A stretch of 64,000 bases of DNA, from assembly GCA_015680685.1 (NCBI GenBank), contig MNCI01008335.1, forward strand, positions 746,233 through 810,232. The letters run 5' to 3'. How positions within the stretch are numbered: the stretch's first letter is position 1; each line of letters begins with the position of its first letter. A program made the translations under genes and the position numbers. Below are positions 24,145 to 34,785 of the stretch, piece by piece. This DNA comes from Gnetum montanum (Eukaryota > Streptophyta > Gnetopsida > Gnetales > Gnetaceae). The notes beneath the pieces were generated by a model, which saw only the letters and a program-made list of their open reading frames with translations, was not told the origin of the DNA and did no database searches.

Positions 24145-25125
24145 TGTCGACGTCTAGAGAACAGGCTCGATGGACGTCGGCAAAGAATACGAAACACCGC
24201 AGCAGGCGAAATGCTAAAGTTGTCGCTTGGTGAGTGCTAGGATGTCGCTTGGCCATGCTTGAGAGTGTTGCATTGGTTTTGCAGAGGTTAAGGCAGACAG
24301 CAAAGATGATGTTTAGCCGAGTCCCTCGTCGGAGTGCTTTGAGGGGCTCGTTTGCGTTTTCATATTTGGCTGGCGCTGTTCTTCAACCTTCTGTAGGCAG
24401 GTGTCCCCTCTGCAGGATGAGTTGCGTTACATCCATGGAGGATTCTGACTTGCCTACTATAGCCTTCTGCACGGCGAGCTGTGTTACGCACGTGCCAAAA
24501 TTTGTATTCTCAAATAACCATGTTAGTCGAGGCACTTGCTTCGCGACGATGTAGCCTTTGCTGCTGTAGCGGGATGCATTTGCAAGGACGAGGTCTTGCT
24601 GGCTGCTGGCATTGTTGTTACACTTGGGCACCACTGCTGGTGTGAGATGCCCAAAGCAGGGAGGCCAGCAGTGGTCTTGGTAGCACTGGTCGCGGGGGAG
24701 CTAGTCCCTAAGGCACCGGGGGCATGGATGCACTGGAATCCCTGCCAAAGGAATGCGTGCTTAGTTCAGCTATGAGATTAGCTACCACATAGTCGAACAT
24801 TATGCGAGCCGAAACCTTGGCAGGGAATTGAGGAGCAACAATATTGTGGCTAGGCCACAATACTGTCAGCACCTCAGAAGCAGCAATGAGCCCAGGAACT
24901 ACCGTCAGGGTAGTGGGTCGTGGCGACGGTAGGTTTGAAGGGCCCGTATGACATCATACGATGTCTTCGAAGGGTCAGCATGACACCGAGGGTGGCGGTG
25001 CATATGCCTCGGACCGTGTTCTCCTTGCGTCGAGAACTGCATCTTGGAGCTGCGACGTCCCACCCACGCGCCGGTTCCATGCTCCTTCGTTTGACGTGTA
25101 TTTGGTGGTGGTGCATGTTGAGGGT
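24145..25125. other. Tat element: region between integrase and 3' LTR
   Basis: About 1 kb of GC-richer sequence has overlapping ORFs on both strands but no domain that I recognise. It is part of the untranslated 3' internal region of the element. Confidence 0.5.
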
Positions 25126-25395
25126 GCGACGCGAACCCAGTTTAAGGTCTTGGTAGACTGTGTGCTGGTTTAAGGTCCCAGTGGACCGTTGTGCTAGTTT
25201 AAGGTCCCAGCGGACCGTACATTCTAGTTTTACGTCGTAGCGGACGTGCAATGCCAGTTTATAGTCATAGTGGACTAACAGTGCCAGTTTTATGCCGTGG
25301 CGGGCGGTGCTTGGTGCTAGTAGTTTATCGTCATTGCGGACATTGCCTGGTGCGACTGCTCGTTTATCGTCGTAGCGGACAATGCTTGTCGTTGC
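25126..25395. repeat. hairpin repeat array A (eight units)
   Basis: Units of about 27-39 bp share the frame AGTTTA-x-GTC-(5-6 nt)-GGAC. The two arms are complementary: GGTCC/GGACC at 25,174 and 25,203, ACGTC/GACGT at 25,232, TAGTC/GACTA at 25,262, GCC/GGC at 25,294, GTCT/AGAC at 25,147, and GTC/GAC at 25,330 and 25,369. The arm sequence changes between units while pairing is kept. The array lies just downstream of the integrase gene in the element's own sense. Confidence 0.85.
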
Positions 25396-25404
25396 CGTTG
25401 CACT

Positions 25405-27009
25405 TCAGACGTAGTACGGCTTGAGGTACGTGTGGTTCACTGGGTTGGTGAACTCATTGCCGTCCATGTATTCTAGCTTGAAGGCTCCATTCCCGAAGGC
25501 TTTGGTGACCACATAAGGACCTTCCCAGTTGGCTGAGAACTTACTTACATGCTCACAGACGACCTTGAGGACGAGGTCTCCCTTCTGCATTGGCTGTCGA
25601 TGCGGGTCTGCACGGTGCTTCTGCTGTTCTTTGTTCTGGTAATGCTCGATTCGTTTCAGCGTCTGCACGCATTCCTCCTCCATCGAGTCAAGATCGATGG
25701 TCCGTGATTCGTTGTTTTGGGCTTCGCTTACGATGTCGGACAGGAGCATCCGAAGTGAGGGTACCTGCAACTCAAGAGGCAATACAACTTCAGATCTGTA
25801 AACAAGACTATAAGGGGTCTTACTCGTCGCATTTCTGCAAGTCGTCCGATAGGCCCAGAGGACGTAGAGTATTTGCTCGTGCCACTGCCTCTTGCTATTG
25901 CTAAGCATACACTTCAGCAAGTTGATGATGGACTTATTTGTAGTCTCCACCTACCCATTCGCTTGCGGATAGTAAGGGGAAGAAAATGATTGTTTAATGC
26001 CTAGGTTGCTACAGAAGGTTCGAGTTTCCGCACTGCTGAACTGTGGTCCATTGTCGGTCACAATAGTCATCGGAAGCCCAAACCTAGTTATGATGTTATC
26101 GAGGATGAAATGGTAGATTTGCTGAGATGTCGTTTTCCTCAGGGGAATAGATTCCACCCACTTAGTAAAATACTTTGTGGCAGTGATAATGAAACTATAC
26201 CCTGCGGAGGACTTAGGCGTGATAGGCCCTATGAGGTCTAGTCCCCATCGCTGGAAGGACCATATAATTTGTATTGGGTGCAGGTTTGTGGGTGCTATGT
26301 GTATGAGATTTGCGTACCTCTGGCACGTGTCACATGTCTTGACCTTCGATAGGCAGTCACACTCCATGTAGGGCCAATAGTACCCTAGACGTCTGATTTT
26401 TGCAGCCATAGCCCTGGGTGCTATGTGTCCACCACACAGCCCTTCATGAACCTCATTAACTACCTTTTGTGCTTGCTTACCGCCCACGCATGCTAGTAAT
26501 ATCCCATCGTAGGATCGTCGGCATAGGGCATCATTTCCCATGAGCACATATTGGCAAGTGCGTTTGCGGATTGCATCTCTTTGAGCCGATGTCAATCCAC
26601 CTGGGGATTCTCCATGCTGTAAATAAGCTTTAATGTTATCGTACCACTTTGGGGCATCCGCAACATCGACAGAGGCCATGTGTTCCGCTTGAGTGATAGG
26701 CTCTGCGCATTCTATGATTACGGTTGGCAGGTTTGCCAAGGAACGCGATGGGATGTTTAACGCGAGGGTAGCTAAGGCGTATGCTACGGTGTTCTCGTTG
26801 CGTGGCACGTGTTGCACATCAGTGGTCACGAATTGCTTCAGTAAGGTTTTTGCTAAGTCGCAGTAGGGTTGCAGGTGCATAGCCTTGCACGCATAGACTT
26901 CGGTGATTTGATTCATGACTAGTTGTGAATCTCCCCGAATTGCTAGGTGGTGTACATGCAGCGCGCGGGCAGTTAAGAGGCCTCTGAGCAACCCCTCGTA
27001 CTCTGCCAC
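25405..27009 (-). CDS. Tat element integrase with upstream second RNase H (broken)
   Basis: Two ORFs in one frame, separated by a stop near 25,951, cover the end of pol. The N-terminal part (AEYEGLLRGLLTA, RGDSQLVMNQI, VPRNEN) is the extra RNase H typical of Tat elements. It is followed by the HHCC zinc-binding domain (CGGHIAPRAMAAKI, CDTCQRYA), the catalytic core (WGLDLIGPI with Asp, VTDNGPQFSS with Asp) and a core end at 25,950 (YYPQANG, ETTNKSI). The C-terminal domain ends at 25,405 with NHTYLKPYYV. There is no chromodomain. It once inserted the cDNA into chromosomal DNA. This copy is a pseudogene. Confidence 0.9.
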
Positions 27010-27660
27010 GTTGTTGGTGCACGAGAACGCAAATCGATAAGTGGATGGTACATTTCCCCAGAGGGGAATGTGATCGTGGCAGCAGCGCTACCTCCTTGTG
27101 TGGTTGAGGTGTCATCGAAATGTAAGGTTGCCTCGAAATGCGACGGGACGATGGTAACATTGCTAACGTATTCGTCCGGGAACTCGGGATCTATGGTTGC
27201 CTGGTCGTCGACTAGTGAGGTCGCCAGTTGGGTTGCTATGGCTTGGCCCTTTGTCGATGATTGACTTACATAACGGAGGTCGAACTCTACGGTTATTGCT
27301 TTCCATCGGGCTATTCTGCTACTTTCGTACAGGTTGCCGATGATAGCCCGGAGTATGTTACTTTTGCAAATGATGTTGGTTGTGCTGCGGAATAGATAGT
27401 GTCACCACGTTTTTAGCACAAACACTAAGGCTAGGCAGTTCCTCTCCACCTTGTTGTATTTTTCTTTGTATGCTATTAGTGTGTGGCTCAGGTAATACAC
27501 TGGTATCTCAGAACCGTCGTCCCACTTCTGACATAGCAGTGCGGCTATGGATGCATCGGAGGTGGAAAGGTATATGAAGAAAGGCTTGTCCCTTTGCGGC
27601 GGGTGTACTGTTGGGAGGTGCAAGAGCTCCTTCTTCAGGTTGTCGAATGCTTGTTGACAC
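27010..27660 (-). pseudogene. Tat element RNase H and start of second RNase H (broken)
   Basis: At 27,402-27,623 the minus strand reads KPFFIYLSTSDASIAALLCQ and YYLSHTLIAYKEKYNKVER, the gypsy RNase H domain that follows RT. At 27,010-27,180, in a shifted frame, LHFDDTSTTQGGSAAA is the start of the second RNase H. Frameshifts near 27,060 and 27,390 separate the pieces from the integrase frame. Confidence 0.8.
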
Positions 27661-28911
27661 TAGGTTGTCCACTTGAAGTCAACCCCCTTCTTCAGAAGAT
27701 GTTGCATGGGGTGCAACTTGTCGGTCAACCTTGCTATAAACCTTCGAATGAATTGCACTCTACCTTGTAAACCACGTAACTCTTTAAGATTTGTAGGGGG
27801 GGCTAGACTGATGATGGCCTTGACTTTGTCTAGGTCCACCCATATTCCGGCCTCTAATACTACAAACCCTAACATGCGTTTGGTCTTGACCCCGAAGACA
27901 CACTTCTTAGGATTAAGACGTAAATCGTGTCTTTGGCAACACTTGAGAATTAACTCTGGTTCGCGTGGGTGGTGGGCCGCCTCTTTGGACTTAACCGCTA
28001 TATCATCCACGTAATCGTTTAACATATCTGGGATGTAGTCGCTGAAAATGTAGGTCATGGCTCGTTGGTAGGTTGCCCCAGCATTCTTGNAGGATGTAGT
28101 CGCTGAAAATGTAGGTCATGGCTCGTTGGTAGGTTGCCCCAGCATTCTTGAGCCCAAAAGGCATCATGGTATAGCAGAAGGTTCCCCATGGAGTCATGAA
28201 GGTTGTCGACAGCTGGTGCTCTAGGTTGATGCGGATTTGGTTGTATCTGGAGAAACCATCCATGAAGGATAGCAAAGCATGACCAGCTGTGGTGTCGATG
28301 AGTTGATTGATGCTTGGGAGTGGAAAGTTGTCTTTGATTATTGCTTTGTTCAAGTCTCGGAAGTCTATACAGATTTGTATCCCTCTTGTTTTCTTTGAAA
28401 CCACAACGATGTTGGACACCCACCCCGAATAGTCAACCGCACGGATGAAACCTGTTCGGTATAACTTGGTGATCTCGTCCCTAACGGCTAGTGCGATTTC
28501 TGTCTTAATCTTACGCGCCTTTTGCTTGACTACCCTTATGTGTGGGTTTAGGACGATGTTATGCTGAATTAGCCGTGGATCCAGACCCGACATGTCGCCG
28601 TATGACCATGTGAAGACATCGATGTGATCTTGCAAAGTTTTAACTATGCCCTCGTGTATTTGTGTGCCTAGGAGGGAGCCAAGTCTTAAAGTCATCACCT
28701 CCTTTCTTGACGTGGTTATGGGTATCTCATCAAGAGGATCCTCGGTTACATCCCCAGCCTCTAAACCTAGGGCATGGACCAGGTGTCTGGGCCAATCTGG
28801 GGGTGCTTCCAAGGTTGCTATAGTGTTAATTGTAATCGACCCCCAATCAATCATGTCGGGGTTCAACTGTCTCGCGAGCTTGCCTTGCAGCCCTGCTAAC
28901 ATTAGAGGCAT
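27660..28911 (-). CDS. Tat element reverse transcriptase (interrupted by a likely assembly duplication)
   Basis: The minus strand reads the linker DVFTWSYGDMSGLDP, then RT motifs: GFIRAVDYSGWVSNIVVV, CIDFRDLNKA, FPLPSINQLID, GHALLSFMDGFSRYNQI, the MPFGLKNAGATYQ block and the catalytic DYVDDI near 28,010. RT copies the element RNA into DNA. The frame is interrupted by the N at 28,090, where 59 bp is present twice. Without that duplication the RT region would read on with few breaks. The fold of the thumb region (LRGLQGRVQFIRRFI) is present at about 27,750. Confidence 0.9.
28031..28150. other. N-flanking 59-bp duplication, probable contig-join artefact
   Basis: Positions 28,031-28,089 and 28,092-28,150 are identical and sit on either side of the single N at 28,090. 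This is what results when two contigs that overlap are placed end to end instead of being merged. Confidence 0.85.
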
Positions 28912-29065
28912 GGAAAGGGCACGACGGGTTTCTGTCTCTTGCTTGACCTGCCATCATAAGATGAAAGCCTAGGTAAGCGTCATCAGAGATTGTGTGAAAC
29001 GTAAGTCTGCAAAGCAACACCGAGGTGCGACTTGCTAAGTAAGGCGATATACAGATTGAGAGTTT

Positions 29066-29490
29066 GCTAGTTTAAGGTCATAGCGGACCGCTAAGGCATA
29101 AGAGTTTTAGAATTGTTAAAGATATGTAAATCATTGATGTGAAGTGCGAAGTTGTGTAACCGTTGATATGTGAATGCCAAACTGTTAGTTTAGTGTCATT
29201 TCGGACTGCTATATTGCGAAGTGCAACATGCAAAATATTGATAATAAAAAGAATGAAACTACGAGTACAAAGGGTATTGAACTGCCAGTGCGGGAATGAA
29301 GACATGAAACTGATAGAAAATATGATACCACCTATATCGAGGCATACGAGGTAATTGCTAATGTAAGGACTTAGTTAGCTTGACGTCATTGCGGATTGTG
29401 ATTGTTATGAGTCGAAATTACTATTTTTGGGTCCTAAGGATCGTGGTCATGCTAGGTTCGTTAGTTTAAGGTCTTTTCGGACCTTTAATT
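29066..29490. repeat. hairpin repeat set B (about four spaced units)
   Basis: The set has the same AGTTTAAGGTC-loop-GGACC design as array A, but the units are 100-170 bp apart: 29,071-29,090, 29,191-29,207, a degenerate one near 29,373, and AAGGTC-TTTTCG-GACCTT at 29,468-29,485 with a 6-bp stem. It lies upstream of RT in the element's sense, so sets A and B bracket the RT-RNase H-integrase block. Confidence 0.75.
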
Positions 29491-30456
29491 GAAAATAAAC
29501 ATTATTATATTAGTTTTCGGGAAGGTGAGTAATTAGCCTGAAGTGTGCCAAGGTTTAAATGCTAATAGTGTCGTGATGTCGTGGCGAGCATGCTATGCTG
29601 CACGTCGCGCCTCACATTAATTGGGGAGAGAGAGAGAAAGTTTTCTCATTTTTGCCACTACTGTCATAAATAGGGATTGAATCCTGGTAATTTCACCGTT
29701 TTCACCCTAAAAGCGCATAGTCCTCATCGGAGCACTCGGCGATTTCGGAGCGCAGAGCAATTGTGTTAATCGGTTAGCGAGGTGAATTTCTAAGGCGAAG
29801 GTTGTAACTTTGCAATCAGGGACATGGCTCCTAAAACTCAGTTGGTGCTCGCGAAGGTCGGGGAGGTGAAGAAAACCCTGAGGTGTGGGCCACAAGCACG
29901 CGTTACGGCGTGGGAGAGCACACCATTGACTCAGTGAGTTTTCATGTCTCCTCTATCCTTTTCTCCTTGCACCTTCTGCTGCTTTCTGCTCTGGTTTTGC
30001 GTCTCATTTGTTTTGTCATTTGTATTTTCTGCGACCATGTTGTTTTAGCTTTTGTGTTGTTGTGGCCTCTTTTTCTTTTGGTTGTGGTTGTTGTGCAAGG
30101 GTCTCATTGTGATTGCATGCAAGGCCGTTGTTGCTGTCGAGGTTGTCGCGACTGCGGGGTCGGGGCCTTTTAAGTTGCTTGACCTTGGCATGCTGTGGCG
30201 TAAAACCTTCAGGAGGGTTTTGGTCATGTTTGACGTAGCACCGTGGCGCGTGATTTTGTTTGAGCATGTTGTTAATCATTTTGCTGCTATGCTAAGCTAT
30301 TTGCGTGTTCTTGCTACGCTAGGATTTCGCATCTTTGCTACGCTGTGGTGAGCAAAGGGTTATGTTACACTACATTCGTGTTCTGCTAAGCACTGCTATG
30401 TTGCACATGCATTGCGTTCAAATTTGATGTCAATATCTGCTGGTTGCATCGTGCAG

Positions 30457-30907
30457 AGTGGGGCCAAGGTCTAGGTTGATCGTCTTGGACCTTGAAGGGG
30501 TCCTATGTCACGTGGATAGACCTATGGCCAATGTTCCTCCCCCCTGATACGTGTGAGAGAGCGAGCGATTTGGTTCAGGGATGGGGCACAAGACTTCCTG
30601 CAATTCCTCCTCAACCATTTTAGTCTCATGGTTTGGTCCTCCTTAGACAAAGAGGAGGCATCTGGCATAATAGAGGTCATACTGCCAGGGACAAATTAGG
30701 GTATCCTGAGATACCTTTTCAACGTCGCGTCCGCAAGCAGGCTGAGAGGAGGAGGATCTAACCCACAGTCAACAGTGTTGAGGCGTCTGGCTTGGATCTG
30801 GGATATGCCAGAATACTAGTGTTATCACCCATACAACATACTTTATCTTGCATGCCAAATGGAAGCCCTCTTTCAGAACCCATAGGGACCGTTCATTGCA
30901 TTGGCGG
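30457..30907 (+). pseudogene. FCP1-like HAD phosphatase segment of the antisense gene
   Basis: The first part reads RLIVLDLEGVLCHV, like HAD motif I (DLDGTL) with the nucleophile Asp kept and the second Asp replaced by Glu. After a one-base slip in a run of six C at 30,539-30,544 the frame continues as FRDGAQDFLQFLLNHFSLMV and WSS, matching the RPG-x-EFL-(x)-VWSS block of FCP1-homology proteins. The same frame continues through stops at 30,697, 30,817 and about 30,880 to a GTGAGT donor. The family call is by motif only, and a distant HAD relative is possible. Confidence 0.6.
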
Positions 30908-31353
30908 GTGAGTTTCGCGTCTTTACTTTGCTTGGTTGTGCAACGTTGGCCATACTTGACCGAGTGCTGATAGTGTGTGCTTGTCATCAGGTTCTATATT
31001 GATGATGACGGGGTTCATGACCAGCCAGGTGAGTTGGCCGCAACGCAGTTAGCCCTACGAGAATTTGCCTCTGCCAAGAGCCTGCGGGCGGACATGATTG
31101 CTCATTGCAGGGAGGGATATTGTTCCTACCTATGCACGCTCACCTCCCTCTATAGTTATTGTAGGGTGAAGGGTTGGATGGACAAGGAGTGGAGAGAACC
31201 TTTCAAGTAGGTCACGCTCGAAGCGGTCTTGGTGGCTGAGCTCCCGCTATTCCCCTCACCATATAGACCTGGTGGGTTAATAGGCAGGTGCCACATGCTT
31301 AAGTGTTTTTTGTAGTCTATTATGCTAAGTACGTTTCGTGATCATTGCTATAG

Positions 31354-32117
31354 GAGTGAGTAAGCCTCATGAGGTGACGGTGGTAACTGCCAAGAGGCAA
31401 GGGGGAAACATTTACTTTAAATATGGTGAAGTAGTTGCGAGCTAGAGCTGGTTAGAACGAGGGGCTCTGGATCCCTTGCTCAAGAAAATCCGAATGGCTG
31501 GGCTTATGGATTTCTTCATGGCTCCAAATCCGTGCATCCCTGCTGCCGAGATGCTTTCCTTGGTCAACTCCTTCTCTGGGCAGGCGAGCTGTTTCCGTAC
31601 ATACGGGCAGGGTGTGCGGGTCATCATTGACATCAATGACTAGCTGTTTGTAGATTTGTTTGGCGTTCCTACTGATGGCGCCAACGTGATGTCGAAGGAC
31701 AAGTAGGAGTTGACCCTTCAGAAGCAACATATCGAGAAATGGCTAAGGCTCACCAAGGAGTGCAAGGGATTCCCTATGGACAAATTCAGTGAAGGTCCTG
31801 CTATGGGGATATACCTGGTCTTTCATGCCCGCGTATTCCCTCAATTGCTCACCCAAGGGAAGGTCCTGGGGCTTGAGCAGGCTTGGGTCATGTGGGAAGT
31901 CATGGAGGAGGGGGCCCGTTACAACTGGGCCGAGTTCCTATGCAGTGGTTTGCAGGCCGAGATTTTGGGACTCTGTGAGCCAACGAAGTCCCGTTCTAAC
32001 ATACACTACGCTTTCTACATAGGCTATTTAAAGTGCTTCGCGGAGTTCTTGGTGGTCCAGGAGGACAGAGTCTGCTCTGAGCTAGATCGTAACCAGATTC
32101 CTAAGCCATGGATTTGA
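31354..32117 (+). pseudogene. plant-mobile-domain-like segment of the antisense gene
   Basis: After an AG acceptor at 31,353 the plus strand reads MAGLMDFFMAPNPCIPAAEM, LSLVNSFSGQASCF, VIIDINDQLFVDLFGVPTDG. This is the typical layout of the plant mobile domain: a helix, LV-x-x-F, an F-x-x-G strand, an acidic stretch and then GVP-x-x-G. It continues as an open ORF from 31,710 to 32,117 ending in QIPKPWI. Two stops (about 31,443 and 31,703) interrupt it. The assignment rests on pattern resemblance. Confidence 0.55.
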
Positions 32118-33382
32118 CAGGTCCTTCGGACTATGCAAGCCTAGGACCCCTTGGAAGTGGTGGGGGAGTCGTTATCTGTAACAACTAAAGGTTTGGCAGT
32201 TCGTAGCGCTTGTGGCTAGGACAGCGTAGGGGAGACACCCCCTGCTATAATTGGCAACGTGACACAGGGTGAACGTCTCATAGCTGAGACCGTGCTCATG
32301 GAGCTGCGAAGAAAGAGACCTCCCTCAACCAGGGAAAGCCTTCACGAAGAGGAGGGGCGAAGACTGTGGTTCAAGTTAGGGCGAACGCAACCCCCCATTG
32401 GTGAGCACCATAACATTTAGTTTACTTTACCATTGCCTGCTATTTCATGCTTCGTTAGGCAGTGCGTTGTAGTGTGGCATCTGTTTTGAGTTAACTTGTT
32501 TCGTATGTATGCTCGTTTGTGGGTAGAGGAAGAAGAAGATGAAGAAGAAGGTGACGAAGGAGTGTCAGCCCTCAGGATGAGGGTGACAAATAAGGACACA
32601 GGGGCCCCGGCTTTGGAAGAAAGGGCCCCGATCAGGAATAATGGAGCTCTTGTCTCCAGGGCAGGGACTCTTGTCATTAGGGAGCCTCTTCCTAACGAAG
32701 AGGTACCTTCTCAAAGTAAGAAAGACGCTGCCCTCCTAAAAGGAAAGGCACCAGCGCATGAGGTAGGGGCTTTCATGGACTTGGCCCGGCCTTCTGCTGA
32801 GCCTACCGCAATTGTGTTGCATTGGCAAGAAGAAAGACCACAACCGGATGCTGGTGAGTTAGGCTTTGCGTGTGTCTTACCGTAGTCCATTTTGGCCGTT
32901 GCTGACATGCTTAGTCGTGTAACAGGTGCTACTGCTGATGCTTCAGGGCTTCCTCCACCTCATATGGAGTCATGGACTGAAGTCTCTGACAAATTTGCAT
33001 TTGTTCAGGGACTTGCTGATAACATGATCAAATGCCTTCAGTAGGCGGATCCTCGTGCGGGTAAGTAGGAGTGTCAACTGGCCTCATGTTGTCACATTGC
33101 AATTTTCAAGCTTATTGATTATGTTAAGCTAACGTGTTTACTGCACTTTGTGCGCTTTGAACAACCTCTCGGCATAAGTGGGACCCAGCACGGCCTATGG
33201 AGGTTAGTGCGGTACCTGCACTTTCGCCTGACGTAATCGAGGTGTCTCGTTGTACATTTGATGAGGCTTACAAATGTGTCTTGCAGTTGGCACGCTCTTT
33301 GTGGGAGTGTAGACACACCAACGAATACCTATGGAAACGGGCCCAAAGGGCCAATTAGAGAGGGGCCGAACTAGTCGCCGAG

Positions 33383-34198
33383 GTGGGGAACCTCAGGTCG
33401 AGGATCAATTTCCTCATAAACTGTAACCTTGACCCTGTCAATTTGCAAAGGGCTGTGGATGACTATGCTAGGTTTTGGACTGTCGTTCATCAAAATGTAG
33501 AGTCCACCCGCGAAATAATCGAACAGCAGATGGACTTGCTAGCCCAGAAGTGCCAGGATATGAAAGACATCAGCGCTAAGGTCTTCGAATGGGGGAAAGC
33601 CTAGAGGGATCACAAATATACATACAAGCTAGAAAACGAAACCCATCAAAGATTGTATAAAGATGCTGCTGTGGAGGCGTTCTTGTACGAAACGTTCGTG
33701 AAGGTCATCGGTGCTTCTGAGGCCTATGCCAAGTTTAAAGAGTAGGTGAAGGTCACGAAGTCTCCTGACCTGAGGGTGAGCCTTCCTATAGGAGAGAACG
33801 CAACCGCCTCCCTTTCCCAGGAACCTCTAAAGTGGATGACCTTGGACAGGGAGAAAGTTGCTGCTGCAAATGCTGAGCCTAGTATCAGGCGTTGGATGGA
33901 CATTTTGATAGAGGAGATTGGGCGTCGCCTCAGGCTCGATCTAGACCAGATACCCCTTAAAACTGACACAGGCTCTCCTCAAGTTAGTCGCTTTAATGTT
34001 GTGCTATAGCTAGCGTTTACCGCATTTGCTGCCTTAACTAACTACTCTACTCTTGCAATACAGATCCTCAATGAAGGTGTGAGGCCCGTGCAGGGAAGAA
34101 ATGAAGAGTCGGTAAGGGGCAACATAGGAGCAGGCGATGCACAAGTAGGTGAAGCAGGGGCAAACGGTGAAGGCGATGCGAATGGAGATATCCCATGA
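33383..34198 (+). pseudogene. C-terminal exons of the antisense gene, helical region
   Basis: Two ORFs (33,383-33,604 and 33,746-34,009) read charged, heptad-like helices such as ESTREIIEQQMDLLAQKCQD, interrupted by stops. A last exon after an ACAG acceptor near 34,062 encodes a Gly/Glu/Asn-rich tail and ends with TGA at 34,196-34,198. An AT-rich stretch with long T and A runs follows, a plausible 3' end. Confidence 0.5.
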
Positions 34199-34350
34199 CA
34201 GCATGGGACTCCTCTTTCTCTTTTTTTTAAAGACTTTGAAAATTTTACAAACACTGCCAATGGGAAAAAAATTTAAATGAAATGAAAAGCTTTAGCAAGG
34301 AGACTGATTTTGTATTAACTTATGCATTATGTAAAGTTTTCATGCTATCG

Positions 34351-34386
34351 TATGCTAGTTTTGGGCCATTTTGGGCCGTTAGCATA
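34351..34386. repeat. inverted repeat between convergent genes of the Tat element
   Basis: The arms TATGCTA (34,351-34,357) and TAGCATA (34,380-34,386) enclose a doubled TTTTGGGCC. It sits between the end of the antisense gene and the end of the protease ORF. Confidence 0.55.
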
Positions 34387-34785
34387 GCATGCTAAAAGGA
34401 CGGCATATTAACAAGACAAGGAAACGACGAATATGCAAAGATAGTAACTAGGTGGGAGGTCGCAAGGCTACTACGCTATGCGTAGCTGCCTCTTGACCTT
34501 TCGTGGGTTGATCGAAACGTAGGGTCGAGGCGTTTCACCCGGGCCCCCGCCCATAACACTGTCCTTTGCTTGGAAGGACAATTCACACCATGCATTTTCG
34601 ATTTGAGGATTACCTCGTTGGACTAATCCCTATGTTGTATGATTAATGCATGCATGAACAGGTACTTCATCTTCAGAGGTTGTAACTTCTGAACCCTGTT
34701 CCATGCCTACGTTGCTAATTGCTTGTGTTACTACCTCGTCGCCATGGATTATCACCTCCTTACCCACGTATGGTGAGTGGATTTC

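Larger units (their letters stand above)
29824..34198 (+). pseudogene. antisense additional gene of the Tat element, spliced structure
   Basis: This multi-exon reading region runs opposite to gag-pol. Exon 1 (29,824-29,933) starts with MAPKTQLVLAKVGEVKKTLR and ends at a good GTGAGT donor. Joining it to the GTGCAG acceptor at 30,456 keeps the frame exactly and enters a segment resembling FCP1-type HAD phosphatases. Downstream at 31,354-32,117 is a segment like the plant mobile domain. After this come acidic and coiled-coil-like parts (32,496-32,885, 33,383-34,009) and a terminal exon ending at a TGA at 34,196-34,198. Extra antisense ORFs are known from Tat elements. The position between protease and RT and the phosphatase segment are unusual to my knowledge. 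Several internal stops show decay. Confidence 0.65.

Noticed and set aside
25126-25395. CRISPR-like appearance of the short-repeat array
   Set aside because: Unit spacing is irregular, repeats diverge with covarying stems, no cas genes exist, and the setting is a plant retrotransposon.
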